Positions 26,544 to 36,665 of a stretch of DNA of 64,000 bases are shown one piece after another; the stretch's first letter is position 1, and each line of letters begins with the position of its first letter. The notes below the pieces were generated by a model. It saw only the letters and a program-made list of their open reading frames with translations, was not told the DNA's origin and ran no database searches. Location of the stretch: the NCBI GenBank assembly GCA_014237395.1, contig JABZFP010000005.1, positions 1 to 64,000 on the forward strand, given 5' to 3'. The stretch comes from Desulfobacteraceae bacterium. Lineage in GTDB: Bacteria; Desulfobacterota; Desulfobacteria; Desulfobacterales; UBA5852. The position numbers were made by a program, and so were the translations under genes.

Positions 26544-27518
26544 ATGCCCCCTTCACCGCTGTTGCCTTTTTGTGAGCACCTGGAGCCATCTGCCCGCAGC
26601 CCTATGAGCCGACGCGGCTTCCTCAAGTACAACGCCCGTCTGCTGCTCTGGACGGCGGCGATCAGTGCCGGGCTGCGCCTTCCCCGCCCGGCCGCCGCGG
26701 GCGAGATACCGGACATTGCCCTCGCCGTGGGCGACCGCGTGCCGGCCACCCGGGCTGCCGTCGACCTGCTGGGCGGCATGGGGCGTTTCGTCAAACCGGG
26801 CCAGAAAGTGGTCATCAAACCCAACATGAGCTTTGCCGGCGGTCCGGAGGACGCCACGGACACCAACCCGGAAGTCGTAAGGGAGCTGGTCGCCATGTGC
26901 CGTGAAGCCGGGGCCGAGCGTGTCCGGGTGCTGGACCACACCCTGCGGCGGGAGGAGCGCTGCATCGAGGGCGTCCAAAAAGCCTGTGAGGTTCATGGAG
27001 ATGACATCGTCCAGGCCGTCTCCCGCAGCCGCTTTTTCAAAGAGACCCCCATTCCCGAAGGCCGCCAGATGACGGAAACCGACGTGATGCGGGAAGTCCT
27101 CGAAGCCGATGTCCTCATTGCGGCCCCGGTCGCCAAATCCCACTCGGGCGCCGGCGTCAGCCTGTCCATGAAAGGCATGATGGGCCTCGTCTACAACCGG
27201 GGGGTCATGCACAGCCGCTACGACCTGCACGAATCCATCGTCGACCTGGCCTCTCTGCTGAAGCCGGCCCTGGTGGTGGTGGACGGCTCCCGCGTGCTGA
27301 GCACCAACGGTCCCGGGGGCCCGGGACGCGTTCTTAAAACGGACACCATCATCGCCTCGACCGATATGGTGGCGGCCGATGCCCAGGCTGTCAGCATGTT
27401 CGAATGGTACGGCCGCAAGCTGCAGCCCCGCAATGTGAAGCACATCCGCATCGCCCACGAACGCGGCCTGGGACGCATGGATGTTGAAAATCTGCGGCTT
27501 AAGCAAGTCCAGGTCTGA
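26544..27518 (+). CDS. DUF362 domain protein with Tat-like signal
   Basis: A 324-residue exported protein whose N-terminus carries a twin-arginine-type signal (SRRGFLKYNARLLLWTAAIS), followed by the DUF362 domain (about 55-310: KVVIKPNMSF, NPEVVRELVAMCREAGAERV, APVAKSHSGAGVSLSMKGMMG). DUF362 proteins are often encoded with ferredoxins and polyferredoxins; their reaction is unknown. Its stop overlaps the next start (TGATG), so it should be co-translated with the NapHG-like protein. The start at 26544 has GCGAGG upstream; an internal ATG at 26604 lies just before the RR motif and is possible. Confidence 0.87.
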   Translation: MPPSPLLPFCEHLEPSARSPMSRRGFLKYNARLLLWTAAISAGLRLPRPAAAGEIPDIALAVGDRVPATRAAVDLLGGMGRFVKPGQKVVIKPNMSFAGGPEDATDTNPEVVRELVAMCREAGAERVRVLDHTLRREERCIEGVQKACEVHGDDIVQAVSRSRFFKETPIPEGRQMTETDVMREVLEADVLIAAPVAKSHSGAGVSLSMKGMMGLVYNRGVMHSRYDLHESIVDLASLLKPALVVVDGSRVLSTNGPGGPGRVLKTDTIIASTDMVAADAQAVSMFEWYGRKLQPRNVKHIRIAHERGLGRMDVENLRLKQVQV

Positions 27519-29161
27519 TGACGGTCCAGCGATTGGTGCAGGTCGCCTGCCTGGCGCTCTTCCTGCTGCTGGTGACCGCCGCGTCCCTCCACTACAGCGG
27601 CTGGCTGCCCCACGATCTTTTTCTGCGGCTCGACCCGGCCGCAGCACTTTTGACCGGGCTTGCCGCCCGGGCATGGCTGGGCGCTTTCCTGGCGGCCCTG
27701 GCCGTCTTGGCCCTGACCGGGTTGCTGGGCCGGTTTTTCTGCGGCTATCTCTGTCCCCTGGGCACCCTGATCGACGGCGTGGATGTCTGCATCCGCAAAC
27801 CCGCCGCCGAAACGATCGAACTTCCCCCGAAATGGCGGAGGGCCAAGTATGGCGTGCTGGCTTTCGTCGCGACAGCCGCCCTGGCGGGGCTCTCGCTGGC
27901 CTTCCTGGTGGCCCCCATACCGCTGGTGACCCGCTTTTTTACCTTGCTGATCCTGCCCCTGTTGCAGCAGATGACCGACATGGCCCTCCAGCTGGCGGCA
28001 CCCCTGGCCGACCGGCTCGATCTGACCGGCCTCCTCTATCTGGAGCTGCCCCTGCCGCGCTTCCACCTGCAATGGCTGACACTGCTCATCATGCTGCTGG
28101 TTCTGGGCGGCGGCCGCTGGTGGGCCCGCTTCTGGTGCCGCTGCCTCTGCCCGGCCGGCGCGCTGATGGCGCTGTGCGCATGGCGGCCCGTGGTTCGCCG
28201 TCGGGTGACCGATGACTGCATCGACTGCGGTCTGTGCACCCGGAGTTGCCCGACAGGGGCCATTGGTGAAGACCCTCGCTCCACCGCCCACCAGGAATGC
28301 GTCACCTGCCAGACCTGCCGACGGGTATGTCCGACGGGGGCGGTCGTCTTCACCACCCCCAAATCGCTCGACAACAGGCTGGCGCGGCCTGCCTTTTCAG
28401 GGTACCGTCGGGGCTTGCTGCTGGCCGGCGCCGGCGGTCTGGGCACGGCGGCGGTCACCCTTTCCGGCGCCCGACACCTGCTGGGGGACACCGGCACCCG
28501 TCGCATGATTCCCCCGGACCTGATCCGACCCCCGGGGGCCCGCCCTGAAGACGATTTTCTGCGGCGCTGCTACCGCTGCGGGGCCTGCCTGGCGGCCTGC
28601 CCCACCAACACCTTGCAGCCCTTCGGCCTGGCCAGCGGTCTGCCGGGTCTGCTGACGCCGGTCATCACCCCTCAACTCGGCCCCTGCGACCCCTCCTGCG
28701 ACGCCTGCGGTCTGGCCTGCCCCACCCAGGCCATTCGCGCCCTGCCCCTGACCGAACGCATATGGGCCAAGGTGGGCACCGCCCATATTCTGCGGCACAA
28801 ATGTCTGGCCTGGGAACTCGATCGCAAATGTCTGGTCTGCGATGAGGTATGTCCCTACGATGCCGTCGTCCTGAAACGGGTGGCCGGGATTAAAATACCC
28901 GTCCCCTTCGTCATCGAAAATCGCTGCAGCGGCTGCGGCTACTGCGAACATCACTGCCCGGTCGAAGCCATGCCCGCCATCGTGGTCGAGCCGATGGACG
29001 CGCTGCGACTGTCAAAGGGATCTTACCGGCAAAAAGGCCGGTCCATAGGATTAACGCTTGAGTTGCGACGGAAAAGTACCCGTATCGAAAAAGGTCAATC
29101 GCCCGCACCACTGAACGAAGGCGATGCCGGTTCAGGACTGCCGCCCGGCTTTTCGGAATGA
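27518..29161 (+). CDS. Membrane polyferredoxin, NapH-NapG-like fusion
   Basis: A 547-residue iron-sulfur membrane protein. Residues 1-220 form a NapH/MauN-like membrane domain with several helices and the paired cysteine motifs CGYLCPLG and CRCLCPAG. Two 4Fe-4S motifs follow (CIDCGLCTRSCP and CVTCQTCRRVCP). A second twin-arginine-like hydrophobic segment (YRRGLLLAGAGGLG) then leads into a NapG-like ferredoxin domain with further cysteine clusters (CYRCGACLAACP, CDPSCDACGLACP, CLVCDEVCP, CSGCGYCEHHCP). This looks like a fusion of a quinol-oxidising membrane subunit with a periplasmic-type ferredoxin. It overlaps the DUF362 gene by one base. The electron acceptor is unknown; no nitrate reductase gene is nearby. 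Confidence 0.9.
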   Translation: MTVQRLVQVACLALFLLLVTAASLHYSGWLPHDLFLRLDPAAALLTGLAARAWLGAFLAALAVLALTGLLGRFFCGYLCPLGTLIDGVDVCIRKPAAETIELPPKWRRAKYGVLAFVATAALAGLSLAFLVAPIPLVTRFFTLLILPLLQQMTDMALQLAAPLADRLDLTGLLYLELPLPRFHLQWLTLLIMLLVLGGGRWWARFWCRCLCPAGALMALCAWRPVVRRRVTDDCIDCGLCTRSCPTGAIGEDPRSTAHQECVTCQTCRRVCPTGAVVFTTPKSLDNRLARPAFSGYRRGLLLAGAGGLGTAAVTLSGARHLLGDTGTRRMIPPDLIRPPGARPEDDFLRRCYRCGACLAACPTNTLQPFGLASGLPGLLTPVITPQLGPCDPSCDACGLACPTQAIRALPLTERIWAKVGTAHILRHKCLAWELDRKCLVCDEVCPYDAVVLKRVAGIKIPVPFVIENRCSGCGYCEHHCPVEAMPAIVVEPMDALRLSKGSYRQKGRSIGLTLELRRKSTRIEKGQSPAPLNEGDAGSGLPPGFSE

Positions 29162-29189
29162 CATTGCATCACGATGCGAGGAGAAAAGC

Positions 29190-30797
29190 TCAACCGCGGC
29201 GATTGAGCCGCCGGGACAAACGTTGCAGGAAGACGGTAATCTCGCGGATGCGGAAACCATAGCCCAGGATGAGCAGAAGAAGCAGGAAGGCGCTGCCGAC
29301 AACGATCGTTGACACAAGGCAGCCATAAAACGTACGGACGTCTACCATGGTGGCAACACCCCATCGCAGGAGGATTAATACCCCTCCCAAAGGGATGGAA
29401 ACCATGACCATTTTAAAGAAAAACCGATAAACCGCACCGCTGCCGGCATTGCGGCTGCGGCGGTTCCAAACGGCGTACATAATGGCCACCTGCCCGATCG
29501 CTGAAACGGAAACCGCCAGCCCAACCCCCTTTATCCCCATCCAGTGCATGCCAGCAAAATAAAGGGGGATGCTCAGAATCACCGCCAGTGTACCGTATGC
29601 CGCGGGTAAAAGGGTGTTCTGCAGGGCGTAGAACCCCCGGTTGACCACCGTCTGGGAGGCGAAGGCCACCGCCCCCACCATGAGAAATCCCAGCACCGGG
29701 GCGGTCATGAGGACATCGGCGCGCGTGAATTTGCCCCGCATATAGAGCAGGGTCACAACTTCCTCGCGCAGGACGATGATCAGAACCGCAAAGGGCAGTA
29801 CAATGCACAGATAGCGCAGGGCGTCGTTCAGCAGCTGGTTCATGTCCGCGATGCGCCCCTCCGCCGCCATGCGGGCCATGAAGGGATAGGAGGCCACGCC
29901 CACGGCCTGGCCGAAGAACGCCACCAGCATGAGCATGATGCGCATGGCGTATTCGATCCAGGCAATGCTGCCGGCCGGCAGATAGCTGCCGAAAAATTTG
30001 GTGAAAATCTCCGTGCTAAACATCATGGTCAAACCGAACATCAGGGGCAGGGTCAGGCGCAGATAACGCCACAGGTCGGGATGGCGCCACAGCCATACCG
30101 GTGCGAAGCGCATCCCGATCCGCCTGGCGCCCCAGATTTGAATGGCGAAGTTGCCCACCAGGGAACCGCCCAGTACCCCCCAGGCGAATCCTTCCATGCC
30201 GCAAAACGCCGCCAGCAGGACACCGCCCAAGATGATGCCCAGGTTATAGACCAGGGGGGCCAGGGCCGGGATAAAAAATTGCTCCCGGGCGAATTGCACC
30301 GCCATCAGCAGACCACCGGCAAAAAAGAAGAACTGGGCGGGCAGGATGATACGGGTCATGCGCACGGCCATCGCCAGAAAAACCGGATCCGTGCGGCCCG
30401 GCGCCAGCAGGCCGATCAGGGATGGCGCGAAGATTTCGGCCACAAGGATCAGTACCAGGAGAAACGCGCCGAAAACCGTGAGAATCAGGGAGAAAACCCG
30501 CCAGCCTTCGCCGTCGCGCTTTTCCGCCAGGTAGCGGCTGAAGATGGGAATGAACGTCACCGAAAGAAACCCGCTGGCCAGGATGTGGTTGAGGATCTCA
30601 GGGACGACAAAGGCCACCCGGTAGGCATCCACCGCCGTATCGGCCCCGGCCACGCCGGCGATCACCATTTCCCGAACCAGGCCCATGACACGGCTTAAAA
30701 AAATGGACGCCATCATGATGGCGGAAGCGATTCCGATCTTGCGCCACAGGCGGGGTGATTCTCCGTCAGGACCTTTTAGGGGTGTGTCAGGTGACAT
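29190..30797 (-). CDS. murJ: Lipid II flippase MurJ
   Basis: A 535-residue polytopic membrane protein of the MOP exporter superfamily, predicted to flip lipid II for peptidoglycan synthesis. Typical segments: IASAIMMASIFLSRVMGLVREMVIAG at the start, FIPIFSRYLAEKRDGEG in the loop after helix 2, and the C-terminal pair of additional helices found in MurJ. The start at 30797 gives the standard short cytosolic N-terminus; AGGAG is close to it (short spacing). It is divergently transcribed from the HAD phosphatase gene. Confidence 0.92.
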   Translation of the reverse strand: MSPDTPLKGPDGESPRLWRKIGIASAIMMASIFLSRVMGLVREMVIAGVAGADTAVDAYRVAFVVPEILNHILASGFLSVTFIPIFSRYLAEKRDGEGWRVFSLILTVFGAFLLVLILVAEIFAPSLIGLLAPGRTDPVFLAMAVRMTRIILPAQFFFFAGGLLMAVQFAREQFFIPALAPLVYNLGIILGGVLLAAFCGMEGFAWGVLGGSLVGNFAIQIWGARRIGMRFAPVWLWRHPDLWRYLRLTLPLMFGLTMMFSTEIFTKFFGSYLPAGSIAWIEYAMRIMLMLVAFFGQAVGVASYPFMARMAAEGRIADMNQLLNDALRYLCIVLPFAVLIIVLREEVVTLLYMRGKFTRADVLMTAPVLGFLMVGAVAFASQTVVNRGFYALQNTLLPAAYGTLAVILSIPLYFAGMHWMGIKGVGLAVSVSAIGQVAIMYAVWNRRSRNAGSGAVYRFFFKMVMVSIPLGGVLILLRWGVATMVDVRTFYGCLVSTIVVGSAFLLLLLILGYGFRIREITVFLQRLSRRLNRRG

Positions 30798-30965
30798 GAC
30801 TCCTGTATAGGAGGGATTCGCAAGATTGTCCACACTGAATGCCGCCGCGGACGCGGCGCTATAATTGATGCTTGACCTCGTCGGCAACGGGCCTTATTGC
30901 TTAAAGACGAAAATGGAACGTGCCTGCTTACCCGCCGGTAGAGCACCATCGAGAGGCCCTTACCC

Positions 30966-31634
30966 ATGCCGATAAACGCCATCCTTTTCGATCTGGACGG
31001 TACGCTGCTGGACACGCTGGACGACCTGGCGGAAGCCGCCAACCGTGTCCTGGCCCAGGCCGGACTGCCCACCCACACGCACAGCGCCTATCGCCGGTTT
31101 ATCGGAGACGGGTCGCGCATGCTGGTCACACGCGCCATTCCTGAAGACCACCGCACGCCGGATCGTATCGAATTTCTCCTTACCCGTTTCAAGGACGACT
31201 ACAGCCGGCACTGGAAAACCGCCACCCGTCCTTATCCCGGCATCAACGACCTGCTGCGCGAACTGGTCCGTCGCAACATCCCCCGGGCGGTCGTGACGAA
31301 CAAACCGCATGCTTTTGCAGAAGACTGCGTGCACCATTTTTTCCCGGATATCGCCTTCCAGATGATCCAGGGCCAGAAAGAAGATGTCCCTCTCAAACCC
31401 CACCCGCGCCCGGCTCTCGAAGCCGCCCGGCAGTTGCGGGTCACGGCGCCGGAATGCCTGCTGCTGGGCGACAGCGACGTGGACATGCAAACCGCCCGGG
31501 CCGCCGGGATGCTGCCCGTGGGCGCCGCCTGGGGGTTTCGCCCGGTCACCGAACTCACTGCGGCCGGCGCTGTCCGGGTTGTTCACACCCCGCAGGAAAT
31601 CCTCGAATACCTCGACGGGCCGCCATCCCAATGA
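30966..31634 (+). CDS. HAD-family phosphatase, phosphoglycolate phosphatase-like
   Basis: A 222-residue cytosolic HAD hydrolase. Motif I with the nucleophile Asp is FDLDGTLLDT (residues 8-17); the cap domain is helical; motif III Lys lies in KPHPRPALEA, and motif IV is LLLGDSDVDMQTARAAG. The likely substrate is 2-phosphoglycolate, judged from similarity to Gph, but other small phosphates are possible. Its stop overlaps the aceK start as ATGA. Placement before the glyoxylate-shunt genes fits two-carbon metabolism, since phosphoglycolate dephosphorylation feeds glycolate/glyoxylate. Confidence 0.87.
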   Translation: MPINAILFDLDGTLLDTLDDLAEAANRVLAQAGLPTHTHSAYRRFIGDGSRMLVTRAIPEDHRTPDRIEFLLTRFKDDYSRHWKTATRPYPGINDLLRELVRRNIPRAVVTNKPHAFAEDCVHHFFPDIAFQMIQGQKEDVPLKPHPRPALEAARQLRVTAPECLLLGDSDVDMQTARAAGMLPVGAAWGFRPVTELTAAGAVRVVHTPQEILEYLDGPPSQ

Positions 31635-33409
31635 CCGCCTCCTCTTCCCAGATCATGGCCGAAGAAACGGTCGCAACCATCCTCGACGGTTACCGGGCTT
31701 ATCGCGCCCACTTCCAGGAAATCACCCTTCGCGCCATGGACCGCTTCGTCAGCGGCGACTGGACCGGCATGCAGGCCGATACGGTCGAACGGCTGGATGC
31801 CTACCAGAAAATTCTGCAACAGGTGGTAACGGCCCTCGCGGCATCCCTGGGGCCGCGGTCCGCCGATCATGCCCTTTGGATCGACGCCAAAACCGCCTTC
31901 ACGTCCAAACTCGACCGGGTGTCCGACCCCGATCTGGCCGAGACCTTCTTCAACTCGGTGACCCGCCGTCTCGGGAACATCATCGGCGCCGACCCCCATC
32001 GGGAATTCCTGCATGAGGACCCCCGTCCGCTGCCCGCCCCCCGGGCCGGACGTGATTTCATCTCCTTTCCGGCCGAGGACCGTTCCCCCGAAGCCCTCTG
32101 TGCCGACATTCTGGAGGCCTCGGTCTTCCGGCGGCACTTCCGGGATGTCCACCGGGACGTCCGCCGAATGGTGCCGTATTTGTCCGATCCGCCCCCGGAA
32201 GCAAGCACCCGCCACCGGATTCACCGTGTGGACCTGCTCGTACCGGCTTTTTTTCGTGGCATGGGCGCCTACCTGATCGGACGGACCGTCACGGCCGACG
32301 GCCACTGCCGTCCACTGGCCATCGCCGTGATCAATGACCGCGACGGCATCACGGTTGACGGCATCATCCACGACACACGGGGCATCCGGCTGCTGTTCAG
32401 CTACACCCATTCCTACTTTCACGTCAGCACGGACCGCATTATGGAGCTGGTGGCCTTCCTGCACCCCTTGCTGCCGCACCGTCGCCTGGCGGAACTCTTT
32501 ATCTCGCTGGGTTTCAACAGACACGGTAAAACCGAGCTATACCGCGACCTGGCACGGCACCAGAATGCCTGCCGGGACATCTTCAAGATCTCGCCGGGGA
32601 CACCGGGTATGGTCATGGCGGTGTTCAACATGCCGTCCGACGATCTGGTTTTCAAAATCATCCGCGACCGCTTCGCCCAACCGAAGCGCACCACGCGTCG
32701 GGAAGTCATTGCCAAGTACGACTATATCTTCCGCCACGACCGCACCGGCCGTCTGCCGGACACCCAGTCGTTCGAGCACCTCAGCTTCGACCGCGGCTGT
32801 TTCCACCCCGAATTGATCCGGGTGCTTGAAACCACCACCAAGCGATCGGTCGCCATCGATGCGGCGCGCGTGATCATCGCGCGGGCCTATGTGGAACGCC
32901 GGGTCCAGCCCCTCGACCTTTATCTTGCCGAAGCGACGGCCGCAGCCGCCCGGTCGGCTGTCATCGATTTCGGCCAGGCCATCAAGGATCTGGCCTACAG
33001 CAATATTTTCCCCGGCGACATGCTCCTGAAAAATTTCGGTGTTACCGATCTGGGCCGCGTTATTTTTTATGATTTCGACGAAATCTGCCCGCTGACGGAA
33101 TGCCGTTTCCGCCGCAAACCAGCGGCCGCGTCGTATGAAGACGAACTGGCCTCGGAGCCCTGGTACTTCGTCGGCGACAACGACATCTTCCCCGAAGAAT
33201 TTGAACATTTTCTGGGCCTGACCGGTGACCTCAAAGACGTTTTCATGTCCCACCACAAAGACCTCCTGAGCGTCGATTTCTGGCGGCGGACCCAGGACCG
33301 GATCCAAGCCGGCGTCCCGATGCATGTCTTCCCCTACCGGCGGCTGGAGAGCGCCCCATCGAACAGCGTGCCCGGCACCACCGTTCACAACGAATATAGC
33401 GATCATTAA
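31631..33409 (+). CDS. aceK: Isocitrate dehydrogenase kinase/phosphatase
   Basis: A 592-residue bifunctional enzyme that phosphorylates and dephosphorylates isocitrate dehydrogenase, diverting isocitrate into the glyoxylate shunt. Length is close to the E. coli enzyme (about 580). Recognisable parts: a helical regulatory N-terminal half and the kinase-like half with AVFNMPSDDLVFKIIRDRF (nucleotide-binding strand with Lys), HDRTGRLPDTQSFEHL and VIDFGQAIKDLAYSNIFPGD (catalytic and metal-binding acidic residues), plus YDFDEICPLTECRFR. The start at 31631 was chosen for the ATGA overlap with the preceding phosphatase gene. aceB and aceA follow. Confidence 0.95.
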   Translation: MTASSSQIMAEETVATILDGYRAYRAHFQEITLRAMDRFVSGDWTGMQADTVERLDAYQKILQQVVTALAASLGPRSADHALWIDAKTAFTSKLDRVSDPDLAETFFNSVTRRLGNIIGADPHREFLHEDPRPLPAPRAGRDFISFPAEDRSPEALCADILEASVFRRHFRDVHRDVRRMVPYLSDPPPEASTRHRIHRVDLLVPAFFRGMGAYLIGRTVTADGHCRPLAIAVINDRDGITVDGIIHDTRGIRLLFSYTHSYFHVSTDRIMELVAFLHPLLPHRRLAELFISLGFNRHGKTELYRDLARHQNACRDIFKISPGTPGMVMAVFNMPSDDLVFKIIRDRFAQPKRTTRREVIAKYDYIFRHDRTGRLPDTQSFEHLSFDRGCFHPELIRVLETTTKRSVAIDAARVIIARAYVERRVQPLDLYLAEATAAAARSAVIDFGQAIKDLAYSNIFPGDMLLKNFGVTDLGRVIFYDFDEICPLTECRFRRKPAAASYEDELASEPWYFVGDNDIFPEEFEHFLGLTGDLKDVFMSHHKDLLSVDFWRRTQDRIQAGVPMHVFPYRRLESAPSNSVPGTTVHNEYSDH

Positions 33410-33555
33410 AAAAACCCCTTGTCAAATGAAACACAGGTAGTTACCTTCTACGCTGATCACCAGCCCTTTCTTGAAAGATAGCCCGAAAAATCCAAGGGTC
33501 AAAACACCTTGCGACCATCAACCATCCCGCCTCGGGATAGAAGGAGGCCCCACAC

Positions 33556-35154
33556 ATGGAAGCCATGCTCACTGTGGACGGCATCGCGGTTCAGGCACCG
33601 ATACCGGACGCTTTTTCCCGGGTATTGACCCCGGAAGCCCTTCGTTTTGCAGGCACCCTGGCGCGTGAATTCGAAGACCAACGGCAAGCACTCCTCGTAC
33701 GCCGCCAATCCATTCAAAAAGACATCGACAACGGTACGCTGCCGGATTTTCTTCCTGAAACCCGGTCGATCCGGGAAGGCGATTGGCAGATCGCGCCCAT
33801 CCCGGACGATCTCCAGGACCGGCGCGTGGAAATCACCGGGCCGGTGGATCGCAAAATGGTCATCAATGCGCTCAACTCGGGCGCCAAAACCTATATGGCC
33901 GACTTCGAAGACTCGCACTGCCCCACCTGGGCGGGCACCATCGAAGGCCAGATCAACCTGATGGACGCCGTCGAGGGAACCATTGCCTTCACCAGCCCGG
34001 AGGGCAAGCACTATACGCTCAACGAGAAAACCGCCGTCCTGATCGTGAGGCCCCGCGGTTGGCACCTGGAGGAAAAGCACGTGCGGGTGGACGGCCGCCC
34101 CATCTCCGGCAGTCTTTTCGACTTTGCCCTGTACTTCTTTCATAATGCCGCCAAACTCATGCAGAAAGGCACCGGCCCCTATTTCTACCTGCCCAAACTG
34201 GAAAGTCATTTAGAAGCCCGCTTGTGGAACGACGTCTTCAACCGGGCGCAGGATCTTCTGGCAATTCCCCGCGGCACGATCAAGGCCACGGTGCTGATCG
34301 AAACCATCCTGGCCGCTTTCGAGACCGAAGAAATTCTCTACGAGCTGCGGGAACATATGGCCGGTCTCAATTGCGGCCGCTGGGATTATATCTTCAGCTT
34401 TATCAAGAAATTCAAGAACCTGCCGGAATACATCTTCCCCGACCGCGCCCAGGTCACCATGACCCGGCACTGCATGCGGTCGTACTCCCTGCAGGTCATC
34501 AAAACCTGTCATCGGCGCGGCGCCCATGCCATGGGCGGCATGGCCGCCCAGATTCCCATCAAAGACGATCCGGATCTCAATGCCGCCGCTTTGGCCAAGG
34601 TTCGCGAGGACAAGATTCGGGAGGCTACCGACGGCCACGACGGCACATGGGTGGCGCATCCGGGCCTGGTCCCCATCGCGCTGGAGGCGTTTGACCGCCT
34701 CATGCCCCAGGCCAACCAGATCAGCAAACAGCGCGAGGACGTTCAGGTATCGTCCCGGGACCTGCTGAAATGCCCGCAAGGCACCATCACCGAGGCGGGG
34801 CTGCGCAACAACATCAGCGTCGGCATCCAGTACATGGCCAGCTGGCTGGGCGGCAACGGCTGTGTGCCCATCTATCATCTCATGGAAGATGCGGCCACCG
34901 CCGAAATCTCCCGTACCCAGGTCTGGCAGTGGGTGCACCATCCCCGCGGCGTGCTGGAGGACGGACGCGATATCACCCCCGACCTTTTTAAGACGGTTTT
35001 AAAGGAAGAGCTCGCCATTCTCCGGTCGGAAATGGGAAACAGCGCCTTTGCGGCAGGCCATTTCGAAAAGGCCGCGGATCTCTTCGCGGCCATTATCCTT
35101 GATGACACCCTGGACGAGTTTCTCACCCTGCGCGCCTATGCGCAGTTGGACTGA
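33556..35154 (+). CDS. aceB: Malate synthase A
   Basis: A 532-residue malate synthase of the A type, condensing glyoxylate and acetyl-CoA to malate. Features include [17 protein letters not shown] at the N-terminal clasp, the TIM-barrel core with [16 protein letters not shown] and [14 protein letters not shown], and the late [18 protein letters not shown] and [11 protein letters not shown] segments carrying the catalytic acid region. AGGAGG lies eight bases before the ATG. A 146-bp gap after aceK may hold a separate promoter. The isocitrate lyase gene follows 45 bp later. Confidence 0.97.
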   Translation: MEAMLTVDGIAVQAPIPDAFSRVLTPEALRFAGTLAREFEDQRQALLVRRQSIQKDIDNGTLPDFLPETRSIREGDWQIAPIPDDLQDRRVEITGPVDRKMVINALNSGAKTYMADFEDSHCPTWAGTIEGQINLMDAVEGTIAFTSPEGKHYTLNEKTAVLIVRPRGWHLEEKHVRVDGRPISGSLFDFALYFFHNAAKLMQKGTGPYFYLPKLESHLEARLWNDVFNRAQDLLAIPRGTIKATVLIETILAAFETEEILYELREHMAGLNCGRWDYIFSFIKKFKNLPEYIFPDRAQVTMTRHCMRSYSLQVIKTCHRRGAHAMGGMAAQIPIKDDPDLNAAALAKVREDKIREATDGHDGTWVAHPGLVPIALEAFDRLMPQANQISKQREDVQVSSRDLLKCPQGTITEAGLRNNISVGIQYMASWLGGNGCVPIYHLMEDAATAEISRTQVWQWVHHPRGVLEDGRDITPDLFKTVLKEELAILRSEMGNSAFAAGHFEKAADLFAAIILDDTLDEFLTLRAYAQLD

Positions 35155-35199
35155 ATTGCTGCAACCACCAACCATGACATCCCCGGGAGGAACCCCATC

Positions 35200-36540
35200 A
35201 TGGCCAAAACCATCGCCGAACGCGCCCTTGAAATCGAAGAACGCCTCACCTGCCACATGGTCTTGCCGAACGAAATCGAAGAAGTGGAGCAGTCCTGGCG
35301 GGACGATCCGCGCTGGCAGGGCATCATCCGTCCCTACAACGCCGAAGAAATGCTCAAACTGCGGGGCACCCTGACCATCGATTACACCTTTGCCACCATC
35401 GGCGCCAAGCGCCTGTGGCAGCTCATCAACACCAAGGACTATGTCGCCGCGCTGGGGGCCTTGACCGGCAACCAGGCCGTGCAGCAGGTCGAAGCCGGGC
35501 TCCAGGCCATCTATCTGAGCGGGTGGCAGGTGGCGGCCGATGCCAACCTGGCCGGCGAAATGTATCCCGACCAGAGCCTCTATCCGGCCAACAGCGTGCC
35601 CGCCGTGGTCCGTCGCATCAACAATGCCCTGCGGCGGGCCGATCAAATCCAGGTATTGGACTGCCGGGGCGATGGCCCGTACTGGTTCGCTCCCATCGTG
35701 GCGGATGCCGAAGCCGGATTCGGCGGCCCGCTCAATGCCTATGAACTGATGAAACAGATGATCGATGCCGGTGCAGCCGGGGTCCATTTCGAAGACCAGC
35801 TGGCTTCCGCCAAGAAATGCGGCCATTTGGGTGGCAAAGTCCTGGTGCCGACGAGCGAATTTATCACCAAGCTGGTCGCCGCCCGGCTGGCCGCCGATGT
35901 CTGCAATGTACCGACCGTCCTCGTGGCCCGCACCGACGCGGATGCCGCCACCCTGCTGACCAGCGATATCGACGAACGCGACCAGCCCTTTATCCTGGAC
36001 GAGCCCCGCACGAGTGAAGGATTTTACCGCGTCCGCAACGGTGTGGACGCCGCCATTGCCCGGGGACTGTCCTATGCCCCCTACGCCGACCTGGTGTGGT
36101 GTGAAACATCGCGCCCGGACATGGCCCAGGCCAAGAAATTCGCCGAGGCGATCCGCACCGAATACCCCGACAAGCTGCTGGCTTACAACTGCTCGCCCTC
36201 CTTCAACTGGAAAGCCCACCTGGACGATGCCGCCATCGCGCAGTTCCAGCGGGAATTGGGCGCCATGGGGTACAAGTTCCAGTTCGTGACCCTGGCCGGC
36301 TTTCATGCCTTGAACCTGGGCATGTTCAACCTGGCACGGTCCTACAAGGAACAGGGCATGCTGGCCTATTCCAACTTCCAGCAGGAGGAGTTCGAACAGG
36401 AGAAAAAAGGCGGCTACAGTGCCATCACCCACCAGCGTTTCGTGGGGGCCGGCTACTTCGACCGCCTGATGAACACCGTAACGTCCGGCCAGACCTCTGT
36501 GGCGGCCCTCACGGGATCCACCGAAGAAGAACAATTCTAA
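35200..36540 (+). CDS. aceA: Isocitrate lyase
   Basis: A 446-residue isocitrate lyase, cleaving isocitrate to glyoxylate and succinate. The catalytic KKCGH motif is intact (205-209), the metal-binding area reads [17 protein letters not shown] ([13 protein letters not shown]), and YNCSPSFNW lies in the substrate loop. Length matches the enterobacterial form (about 434). CGGGAGG precedes the ATG. With aceB and aceK it completes the glyoxylate shunt. The 3' untranslated region carries a palindromic repeat and a terminator. Confidence 0.97.
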   Translation: MAKTIAERALEIEERLTCHMVLPNEIEEVEQSWRDDPRWQGIIRPYNAEEMLKLRGTLTIDYTFATIGAKRLWQLINTKDYVAALGALTGNQAVQQVEAGLQAIYLSGWQVAADANLAGEMYPDQSLYPANSVPAVVRRINNALRRADQIQVLDCRGDGPYWFAPIVADAEAGFGGPLNAYELMKQMIDAGAAGVHFEDQLASAKKCGHLGGKVLVPTSEFITKLVAARLAADVCNVPTVLVARTDADAATLLTSDIDERDQPFILDEPRTSEGFYRVRNGVDAAIARGLSYAPYADLVWCETSRPDMAQAKKFAEAIRTEYPDKLLAYNCSPSFNWKAHLDDAAIAQFQRELGAMGYKFQFVTLAGFHALNLGMFNLARSYKEQGMLAYSNFQQEEFEQEKKGGYSAITHQRFVGAGYFDRLMNTVTSGQTSVAALTGSTEEEQF

Positions 36541-36548
36541 CCCGGATA

Positions 36549-36665
36549 TTTCACGCCCCTGAGGTGTTCATTGGCAAGGCATCAAGGGTGCCGCCGTAGT
36601 CGTCCTACTGCAAGCCCTTGATAACGCGGTCAATGGGCACCTCAGGGAGCGCCCTTCGGGTGAAA
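36549..36665 (+). repeat. Palindromic structured repeat, copy A
   Basis: A 117-bp element bounded by TTTCAC and GTGAAA. It folds into one long interrupted hairpin: CCCTGAGGTG (36557-36566) pairs with CACCTCAGGG (36638-36647), CATTG pairs with CAATG (36631-36635), and ATCAAGGG (36581-36588) pairs with CCCTTGAT (36615-36622). A second copy at 44823-44937 keeps all stems through paired base changes. It lies just after aceA and would be in its mRNA. Confidence 0.85.

Noticed and set aside
34999..36534. 511-codon minus-strand open frame opposite aceA
   Set aside because: aceA on the plus strand has its catalytic motif and full length; the minus frame is a shadow.
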